Virus record (IMG/VR): IMGVR_UViG_3300037584_004175
Coordinates: 1 to 40,421 of that record
Length of the DNA: 40,421 nt
Source: a virus
Reading direction: 5' to 3' (one strand)
Shown here: positions 34,504 to 40,421 of the stretch, piece by piece
How positions within the stretch are numbered: the first letter of the stretch is position 1
How the letters are laid out: each line of letters begins with the position of its first letter
Notes under the pieces: generated by a model
What the model was told of the DNA's origin: nothing
Seen by the model: the letters and a program-made list of their open reading frames with translations, nothing else
Database searches by the model: none
Program-made: the position numbers and the translations under genes

Positions 34504-34872
34504 ATGGCAACAAACGCAACATGGACAGTAGTATTCGAAGATAAACTAATTATCAAACAAAGTGGTGATGGTGCGGGTGGATACGTAATCGATAATGATT
34601 CTTTTTGGAACGATTCTAAATGGTCAAATGTTTGGGCAATCCAGTTTGGAACTTCAAATAGTAATGATGAAGTAGAATACAGAGATGATACTCCTCACTC
34701 TAGTTGGACTAATGCTAACTTAGGAGATTTTTCAAGTCAATTTATTAACAAATGGGATGCAGCTCATTTAGTTAGACTACAATCTGATTGGGACAATAAT
34801 AATGTTGACGGTGAAACTGAATCTGAGAAAATTACTAGATTAGGTGCTAGACCTACTTCTTATACTTCTTAA
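34504..34872 (+). CDS. Conserved protein at the end of the fibre block
   Basis: 122 residues, Trp-rich: ATWTVVFEDKLIIKQSGDGA, DDSFW-type segments, WSNVWAIQFGTSNSNDEVEY and DWDNNNVDGETESEKITRLG. I remember it in the same place in related phages. Converges with the minus-strand dioxygenase block and overlaps it by 20 bases. Function unknown. Confidence 0.72.
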   Translation: MATNATWTVVFEDKLIIKQSGDGAGGYVIDNDSFWNDSKWSNVWAIQFGTSNSNDEVEYRDDTPHSSWTNANLGDFSSQFINKWDAAHLVRLQSDWDNNNVDGETESEKITRLGARPTSYTS

Positions 34873-35428
34873 TAAGAAGATCTTCCTCAGTATCAGTTGC
34901 TTTTCTACCAGTTGCTTTTCTATATTTATCATAAGCGTGATGAGTAAAAGATCCATTTTTATTTACATAATGAAAAAATACTTGAGCCAGTCCTTCTCCT
35001 TTATAAACACCAGGGCGCCAATGTTTTTGATCACATCCTGCATATAATAAAGCATCTCCTTCTTCTAATTCAAAAGATTCTCCTTCAATTACAAGTGGCC
35101 AATTATCGTGTTTTTTAATACATGCCGACACAGATATTTCACATGCTGGTCTATCAGTATGTTTGGACAAGATTCCTCCAAAAACATAATATCTCCAGTA
35201 TGCGTAGGTTGGAAATAATTTTAAATTAGATTCTTTTTCAACTAAAGGTAATTTAATATCTAAAATACCATTCATTAAAGGATCATCATACCATGCGGGA
35301 GAAAACGAATCGTGATCTATTTTATAATCTTTATTGGTATCTAATTTATTATAACAGTATTTATCAAGAATTTCTAATTCTTCTTTTGTAAAAAAGTTTT
35401 TTATAATTTTATAATCTACTGCAGCCAT
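34853..35428 (-). CDS. 2-oxoglutarate/Fe(II) dioxygenase (6)
   Basis: 191 residues. SKHTDRPACEISVSA (His90, Asp92) and CDQKHWRPG (His136) give the metal site. The usual 2OG-binding Arg near the end is replaced in GLAQVFFHYV, as in a subgroup with this HYV ending that I recall from marine phages. ALLYAGCDQKHWR is characteristic of that subgroup. It is last in a leftward three-gene operon and overlaps the middle gene by 13 bases. Substrate unknown. Confidence 0.82.
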   Translation of the reverse strand: MAAVDYKIIKNFFTKEELEILDKYCYNKLDTNKDYKIDHDSFSPAWYDDPLMNGILDIKLPLVEKESNLKLFPTYAYWRYYVFGGILSKHTDRPACEISVSACIKKHDNWPLVIEGESFELEEGDALLYAGCDQKHWRPGVYKGEGLAQVFFHYVNKNGSFTHHAYDKYRKATGRKATDTEEDLLIKKYKK

Positions 35429-35961
35429 GCAACTATGCTATATCTTGTTCCTTTTGTAATCGGTTGTATTCCATGTGGGTACATAAAATTACTTGGAAAA
35501 AATACTATAGAACCTTTTTCAAGTTTTAATCTTTTAATTTCTTTTTCTTTTTGATCAGTAAAAACTAAATCGCCACCTTCATATTCATCATTTAAATTTA
35601 TAATAACACTTAAAAATCTATTCATATTGGTATAAGCATCTGTATGTATTTCATATTTTCCTCCAACTTCATATTTTAATAAATCTATTTGATTTATTTT
35701 ACCAAGATTCATTTTAGGAAATTTTAAAGAATAGTATATATGTAACCTTTGAATTTCAATTTTTATAAGATTCCAATAAAACAGTTTAGTAGGTGTTGTA
35801 AAATCTAAATGATATCCTTTAACATTTCTAATATCTGTTCGTTTACCATCATATACTTCTAAATTATTTTTAGCTTTTTGTTTAATAAAAGGTATTATTT
35901 TTTTTATTAAACCATCATTAACAACTCCTTTTATGTGAACAATTGATTCTGTGTGGTCCAT
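35416..35961 (-). CDS. 2-oxoglutarate/Fe(II) dioxygenase (7), prolyl-4-hydroxylase-like
   Basis: 181 residues. YEIHTDAY (His106, Asp108), YPHGIQP (His163) and TRYSIVAWL (Arg173) form a complete site. LSVIINLNDEYEGGDLVF and KGSIVFFPSNFMYPHG are textbook P4Hc strands. Middle gene of the leftward operon, one base from the next gene. Protein or peptide hydroxylation is typical for this fold but unproven. Confidence 0.88.
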   Translation of the reverse strand: MDHTESIVHIKGVVNDGLIKKIIPFIKQKAKNNLEVYDGKRTDIRNVKGYHLDFTTPTKLFYWNLIKIEIQRLHIYYSLKFPKMNLGKINQIDLLKYEVGGKYEIHTDAYTNMNRFLSVIINLNDEYEGGDLVFTDQKEKEIKRLKLEKGSIVFFPSNFMYPHGIQPITKGTRYSIVAWLQ

Positions 35962-35962
35962 T

Positions 35963-36553
35963 TTATTGTAACAATATCCAAGAGGTTAATATGTATTTTT
36001 CACCAGACAAAGGTGGATTGCCTCTATGAAGATATGGAAAACCAGCAGGCCAAATAACTATTCTTCCTTTTTTAGGTTTAACTCTAATTGAGTGATTTAA
36101 AAATTCTGTTTCACCTCCTTCTTTAACATCATTTAAATATATAGAAAAAACAAAAACTCTTTTACAATCATGAAATGAATTACTCTTTTCTACATGCCAA
36201 ATGTGATATCCTTCTTTAGGTAAAGTTTTTTGAATTTTTAGTGTTGTATATTCTAAAGGTGAGTATACCTTTTCTAATCCATGATTAACATAATAATTTT
36301 TCCATGCCATATCAAAATTTAACATCATTGATTTTAAATCATCAACCCAGACATCTAGATTACTAGAACTTGCAAAAAAATATTTGTCTTTTTTTATGGT
36401 TGATGTGGTATTTTCAAAGTCTAATCTTGTAAAGGTTTTTTTAAATTTATCTCTTTCTTCAAATAATTTGATTGCTTTATCACACTCTTCAGGAAGAATG
36501 TAATTATCGTATATTGCTATAAAATCTTTCTCTTTTACTGATTTATTTTTCAT
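35963..36553 (-). CDS. 2-oxoglutarate/Fe(II) dioxygenase (8)
   Basis: 196 residues. WHVEKSNS (His120, Glu122 in place of Asp), YLHRGNP (His176) and KYILTSWIL (Lys187 where Arg is usual) resemble the marine-phage P4Hc subgroup. FSIYLNDVKEGGETEFLNHS and KGRIVIWPAGFPYLHRG are the core strands. It is first in the leftward operon, whose promoter must lie in the 38-base gap before the nozzle gene; a TATAAT on the minus strand is at about 36560-36565. Confidence 0.85.
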   Translation of the reverse strand: MKNKSVKEKDFIAIYDNYILPEECDKAIKLFEERDKFKKTFTRLDFENTTSTIKKDKYFFASSSNLDVWVDDLKSMMLNFDMAWKNYYVNHGLEKVYSPLEYTTLKIQKTLPKEGYHIWHVEKSNSFHDCKRVFVFSIYLNDVKEGGETEFLNHSIRVKPKKGRIVIWPAGFPYLHRGNPPLSGEKYILTSWILLQ

Positions 36554-36591
36554 CTTTCATTATAAATAGAACTGTTATATAAACATACTAT

Positions 36592-38559
36592 ATGCTACAA
36601 AAATTAAATTTCAAGCCTGGTTTTAACAAAATGGTCACAGATTCAGGAGCTGAATCTCAATGGGTTGATGGTGATTTCGTTAGATTTAGGTATGGATTAC
36701 CTGAAAAAATAGGTGGTTGGAATCAATTAACTACAGATAGTTTAACTTTACCTGGAGCAGCACGTGCACAGCATAGTTGGATAAGTATTGCAGGTGAAAA
36801 ATATGCAGCCATAGGCACATCACAAGGTTTGTTTTTATATTATGGTCAAGATTTTTATGATATCTCTCCATTAGATACGGCTATTACTGGATTTACATTT
36901 ACATCTACAACTGGATCAGCAACTGTCACAGTTAATAAAACTTCTCATGGTTTAACTGCAGGACGATATTTTACATTTACTTCTGTAACATTACCTGGAG
37001 GAGGCGCTACAGGATATGCAACGACTGATTTTACAGACACTCCTTATGAAGTAGTTACTGCGAGCACAAATAGTTTTACAATTACGATGGCATCAAATGA
37101 ATCTGGAACAGGAATGACAGCTGCAGGTTCTGCAACCGTTAATCCATATGTAGAAGTAGGTCCTACAATTCAAACTGCAGGTTATGGTTGGGGCACAGAT
37201 ACTTGGAGCGCATCAACGTGGGGAACAGAAAGAACAACTAGTAATGTAATTCTGGAACCAGGAAACTGGAGTCTTGATAATTTTGGAGAAGTATTAGTCG
37301 CAACTATTACAGGCGGTAAAACATTTACATGGAATGCAGGTGCATCAAACGCACGAACGATTAGAGCGTCAACCACAACTACAAATTTTTCTACATCAAA
37401 CAATCCAACGTCATCTAGATTAACACAGGTTTCAGATAGAGATAGACACCTGTTTCATTTTGGAACTGAGACAACAATAGGAGATACATCAACTGTTGAT
37501 CCAATGTTTATAAGATTTTCTAATCAAGAAGATCTAAATACATATACGCCAACAGCAGTTAATACAGCTGGTAGTTTTAGATTAGATAAAGGAAATAAAA
37601 TTGTAGGCGCTGTATCTGGTAAAGATTATACCTTAGTTTTAACTGATAGTTCTGCATATGTAATTCAATTTGTTGGTCCTCCATTTACATTTAGTGTTAA
37701 ACAAGTTGGCACAAACTGTGGATTAATTGGTCAACATGCATTAAGTTATTCTGATGGTATAGTATTCTGGATGTCAGGTGAAGGTGGATTCTTTTTATTT
37801 GATGGTACAGTTAAATCTATACCTTGTTTAGTTGAGGATTTTGTATTTACTACTGATGGAGATAATTTAGGAATAAATTTTAATTCAAGTGATGTAGTTT
37901 ATGCAGAACATAATACACTTTATAGTGAAGTAAATTGGTTCTATCCAAAGTCAGGATCAGAACAAATAGATAGAGTTGTTACATATAATTATTCAGAAAA
38001 TCTTTGGACTACAGGATCATTAGCGAGAACAAGTTATATAGATACAGGTGTATTTGATGTGCCTTATGCAACTGAATACAGTAAAACTGCAACACCAAAT
38101 ATTTCAATTCAAGGAGTCACTAATGCAAATGGTGCATCAACTTACTATGCTCATGAAACCGGAACTGATCAAGTAAATTCATCAGGCACCACATCTATTG
38201 ATGCATTTATAAAATCTGGTGATTTTGATATATCTGCAAGACGAGGTCTTACAGGTCAAACAACAGGCACGGCTGATTTAAGAGGCGATGGTGAATTTAT
38301 TATGTCTATGAAACGGTTTATACCTGATTTTAAAGTATTAACAGGTAATTCAAAAGTAACATTATTATTAAACAACTATCCAAGTGATACAGCATCAAGC
38401 TCACCATTAGGACCCTTTACAATTACATCAACTACTGATAAAGTAGACACTCGAGCAAGAGGAAGACTTCTTGCAATCAAAATTGAAAATGACGCTGTAG
38501 GTGAAACTTGGCGTTATGGAACACTAAGAGTAGATATAAAACCAGACGGTAGAAGATAA
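36592..38559 (+). CDS. Tail nozzle / tube protein (P22 gp10- or T7 gp12-like)
   Basis: 655 residues. The start LQKLNFKPGFNKMVTDSGAE, WVDGDFVRFRYGLPEKIGGW and later GLIGQHALSYSDGIVFWMSG, EGGFFLFDGTVKSIPCLVED suggest the beta-propeller nozzle that plugs podovirus tails. An inserted beta module at about 98-180 (TSHGLTAGRYFTFTSVTLPG, FTDTPYEVVTASTNSFTITM) resembles the one in the gene at 28868. The C-terminal half has strong Trp/Tyr strands. It should cap the tail tube. Confidence 0.82.
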   Translation: MLQKLNFKPGFNKMVTDSGAESQWVDGDFVRFRYGLPEKIGGWNQLTTDSLTLPGAARAQHSWISIAGEKYAAIGTSQGLFLYYGQDFYDISPLDTAITGFTFTSTTGSATVTVNKTSHGLTAGRYFTFTSVTLPGGGATGYATTDFTDTPYEVVTASTNSFTITMASNESGTGMTAAGSATVNPYVEVGPTIQTAGYGWGTDTWSASTWGTERTTSNVILEPGNWSLDNFGEVLVATITGGKTFTWNAGASNARTIRASTTTTNFSTSNNPTSSRLTQVSDRDRHLFHFGTETTIGDTSTVDPMFIRFSNQEDLNTYTPTAVNTAGSFRLDKGNKIVGAVSGKDYTLVLTDSSAYVIQFVGPPFTFSVKQVGTNCGLIGQHALSYSDGIVFWMSGEGGFFLFDGTVKSIPCLVEDFVFTTDGDNLGINFNSSDVVYAEHNTLYSEVNWFYPKSGSEQIDRVVTYNYSENLWTTGSLARTSYIDTGVFDVPYATEYSKTATPNISIQGVTNANGASTYYAHETGTDQVNSSGTTSIDAFIKSGDFDISARRGLTGQTTGTADLRGDGEFIMSMKRFIPDFKVLTGNSKVTLLLNNYPSDTASSSPLGPFTITSTTDKVDTRARGRLLAIKIENDAVGETWRYGTLRVDIKPDGRR

Positions 38560-39614
38560 TGGCAACTTTTGATGAATTAAGACTGCAACAATTATTAAGA
38601 CCTTTTGAAAACCAATCAGGAATCATAGGAACAAATACAGGTAGTGAAATGATGAATAATATTCCTCTTATAAATACTGCAGATATACTTAATCAATATA
38701 ATGTTCCTGGTTTACAAAATAAAGATTTATTAAATCAAGATTTAATAAATCAAATAATTGCAGACAATCAAAGAAAAACTAAAATGATTATAGAAGATGA
38801 TAAAGTTAAAACAGTTCCTATTTCATATCCTAATGTTAGCGACGCACCTTTAAGATTTGCTACTGATGATCAAGCATCTTTTTTCTTTCCGTCAAATACT
38901 AATAAAGGTATAATGGATTCAACTGTAGCTTCTAACATTCCTTTTGGGACAAGTGTAGACAACATTCAAGGATTCACTGACAAAGTAGATTTCTCAAAAC
39001 CTCAAGAACCGACAGGTATTGCAAAATTAGCTTCTTATTTTCCACTTGGTGAAAACTCTATGGTAGGATCAGTGATAAGATCATTCATACCTAAAGCAGA
39101 TCCAGCAGCTAAATTTATGAATAACTTTTATCGTAATCGATTTGGTTTAACAGACATAGGACAAGTTGCTTCAGGAATTATGAAAGGATATAATCCTGTA
39201 TCAGGTGGTTTAATAAATAGAATAACAAAAGGTAAATATGGTGATCCTATGAAAATTGGATTGCAAGGTGCATATCAAAAAAGAATAGATAGAATTAAAA
39301 AAACATTACAAGATAAATATTTAAGTAAAGGTAGAAGTCTGGATGAAACAGAACTAGATGAAAGACTTGCATTACTTGAACAATTAAAATTAGATGAATT
39401 AAATGCATTTAAACAATTTATAAAATCAAAATCACCTCAATCTAAAGGACTAGGAGATATTGGATCAGCTGGAATAGATAAAACAATTAAAACTGGAGGA
39501 GCAGCTGAAGATAAACCAAGTAATGCGTTTGCACCTCTAAAAGACACTTTCTCTGGTGGTAAAGTAAAAGATGTAAAAAGTGTACCTGGAGGAAAATACG
39601 GGTCACCTAGATAA
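38559..39614 (+). CDS. Probable internal or tail-associated virion protein
   Basis: 351 residues starting in an overlap with the nozzle stop (TAATG). The N-terminal half is Asn/Gln-rich (LNQYNVPGLQNKDLLNQDLI). The C-terminal half is helical and basic (QKRIDRIKKTLQDKYLSKGR, LALLEQLKLDELNAFKQFIK). The end is Gly/Lys-rich. Such proteins in podoviruses are ejected or packed in the virion, but no enzymatic motif is seen. Function inferred from position. Confidence 0.66.
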   Translation: MATFDELRLQQLLRPFENQSGIIGTNTGSEMMNNIPLINTADILNQYNVPGLQNKDLLNQDLINQIIADNQRKTKMIIEDDKVKTVPISYPNVSDAPLRFATDDQASFFFPSNTNKGIMDSTVASNIPFGTSVDNIQGFTDKVDFSKPQEPTGIAKLASYFPLGENSMVGSVIRSFIPKADPAAKFMNNFYRNRFGLTDIGQVASGIMKGYNPVSGGLINRITKGKYGDPMKIGLQGAYQKRIDRIKKTLQDKYLSKGRSLDETELDERLALLEQLKLDELNAFKQFIKSKSPQSKGLGDIGSAGIDKTIKTGGAAEDKPSNAFAPLKDTFSGGKVKDVKSVPGGKYGSPR

Positions 39615-39778
39615 TGGCTAGAATAACTTCATACATACCAGAACCAAAAGAAGAATACGATGTTGAAAACCAAAGACAGATTCTTCGTGCAGTTGATACA
39701 ATTAAAAATGAATTAAATTTTTCTTTTCAACAAGATTTAAAAAATGAACAGGAAGCTTTTAATTATTTTCTATCATGA
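39614..39778 (+). CDS. Small conserved virion-region protein
   Basis: 54 residues: RITSYIPEPKEEYDVENQRQ, ILRAVDTIKNELNFSFQQDL. I remember a nearly identical small protein in related phages. Helical C-terminus with aromatic end. It is joined to both neighbours by TAATG and ATGA overlaps. Function unknown. Confidence 0.75.
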   Translation: MARITSYIPEPKEEYDVENQRQILRAVDTIKNELNFSFQQDLKNEQEAFNYFLS

Positions 39779-40125
39779 CAATAAGATACAAGAACCAGGG
39801 TTTCAAACAAACTGACACAAGTAAAACCACAGTGTTTACATGTCCTAGTGATGCAACAGTTATAGTTAAAAGTATATATTGTGCAAACAACGATGCGTCA
39901 TCATCTATTTTAGTAAATATGAATTTTGTTGACTCATCTGATTCAAACACAGAATATGAGTTTTTTAGAGATGACTTAGCTGCTAAAGAACAAGTAAATG
40001 CTTCACCTCAAGGCTTGAATTTAGAAGCAGGAGATGCTATAACAGTAACAGCAGCTACAGGAAGTAGTAAAATACAAGGTCTAATAAATTATGCTTTAAT
40101 AGATAGATCACAGGAGAACGGATAA
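39775..40125 (+). CDS. Beta-rich tail accessory protein
   Basis: 116 residues: TSKTTVFTCPSDATVIVKSI, YCANNDASSSILVNMNFVDS, LNLEAGDAITVTAATGSSKI. A compact jelly-roll-like protein commonly found near tail genes of marine phages. ATGA overlap with the previous gene. Function unknown. Confidence 0.72.
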   Translation: MTIRYKNQGFKQTDTSKTTVFTCPSDATVIVKSIYCANNDASSSILVNMNFVDSSDSNTEYEFFRDDLAAKEQVNASPQGLNLEAGDAITVTAATGSSKIQGLINYALIDRSQENG

Positions 40126-40127
40126 AT

Positions 40128-40361
40128 ATGGCAAACGAAGATTTACTAAAGATAGATTGTACTACAACAGTTACAATAAGAAACACACAAACAAATTATG
40201 TTTATGTTGATGAAGCAGAAAAAGATGCAGACATTGCAGATCCAAATACTGCAACAACAGCAGAACACATTGCACAAGATATTAAAGTCGAAGTATCACC
40301 GAAAGGATTAAACGTTTTACAGAAAGTATTTAATAACAACAATGACAATTCAAACACCTAA
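40128..40361 (+). CDS. Small conserved protein
   Basis: 77 residues: DLLKIDCTTTVTIRNTQTNY, VEVSPKGLNVLQKVFNNNND. Beta-rich start and Asn-rich end. It resembles the protein before it in including an SPxGLN segment (ASPQGLN versus VSPKGLN), so the two may share a fold. It overlaps the next gene by 20 bases. Confidence 0.7.
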   Translation: MANEDLLKIDCTTTVTIRNTQTNYVYVDEAEKDADIADPNTATTAEHIAQDIKVEVSPKGLNVLQKVFNNNNDNSNT

Positions 40362-40421
40362 AGGTGGAACAGAATTACAATTTGAATTTTTAGAAAAACA
40401 CGTAGATAAAAGTCTACTAGA
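40342..40421 (+). CDS. Glycosyltransferase-like protein, 3' part missing
   Basis: 26 codons before the window ends. QTPKGGTELQFEFLEKHVDK is the conserved start of a group of glycosyltransferases I recall from uvMED-type phages (the TPxGGTE region of GT4/GT-B-like enzymes). Such enzymes may glycosylate tail or host components. The ATG lies within the preceding gene. The reading stops mid-codon at the window edge. Confidence 0.6.
   Translation, partial: MTIQTPKGGTELQFEFLEKHVDKSLL

Noticed and set aside
20965-37403. Long open frames on the minus strand across capsid, connector and tail genes
   Set aside because: They lie entirely inside well-supported plus-strand genes, have low-complexity translations and lack ribosome-binding sites.
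1-40421. Prophage or lysogeny functions (integrase, attachment site, CI-like repressor)
   Set aside because: No integrase, excisionase or convincing repressor pair is visible; the ribbon-helix-helix-like gene at 4394 alone is not evidence of lysogeny.

Overview
The window reads as most of the genome of a short-tailed (podovirus-like) phage from an uncultured marine source. It is strongly AT-rich. It carries a P22-type portal, an adaptor and nozzle set, a terminase pair, a phage GroES and an M15 endolysin, plus many small proteins that I recall, from memory and without a search, from uncultured Mediterranean (uvMED-type) and pelagiphage genomes. A SAR11-like or other marine alphaproteobacterial host is an inference. 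I see no integrase, DNA or RNA polymerase, primase, helicase, rRNA, tRNA or CRISPR array.

Layout. 1-2.3 kb: 3' part of a conserved protein, small membrane proteins and an M15 peptidase (a lysis-like block). 2.3-4.1 kb: three 2-oxoglutarate/Fe(II) dioxygenases and small proteins. 4.1-7.9 kb: a secreted protein (minus strand), a possible ribbon-helix-helix regulator, a zinc-finger protein, a methyltransferase, a free-standing LAGLIDADG endonuclease and a Cas4/RecB-like nuclease. 7.87-8.22 kb: noncoding DNA framed by nested inverted repeats. 8.2-9.2 kb: terminase small subunit on the minus strand. 9.4-11.2 kb: two more dioxygenases and a VRR-NUC-like nuclease. 11.2-12.8 kb: a minus-strand block with a GP88-like protein, degenerate GCTTGNN heptamer arrays and an apparent structured RNA. 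13-14.8 kb: a run of small early-type genes, most behind their own copy of one promoter cassette. 15.1-40.4 kb: the morphogenesis module in the order terminase large subunit, portal, tiny lysine-rich proteins, GroES, scaffold, capsid, connector and tail proteins. It is interrupted at 34.9-36.6 kb by three minus-strand dioxygenases and ends in the first codons of a glycosyltransferase-like gene.

The strongest unexplained signal is a promoter architecture present eight times on both strands between 12.1 and 14.7 kb: TGCGACA, exactly 3 nt, a -35-like hexamer, exactly 24 nt, and a TATAAT-like box. It precedes every transcription unit of the putative early region. One copy has no coding sequence after it. 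It points into about 180 nt that fold on paper into three consecutive long helices, making a good candidate for a new phage noncoding RNA. Four copies enclose a perfect 11-bp hairpin in the 24-nt spacer, and one of those four has a compensated stem. With no replication proteins visible, these small early genes and the RNA are the best candidates for host takeover, while eight dioxygenases and a methyltransferase suggest modification of virion or host molecules.
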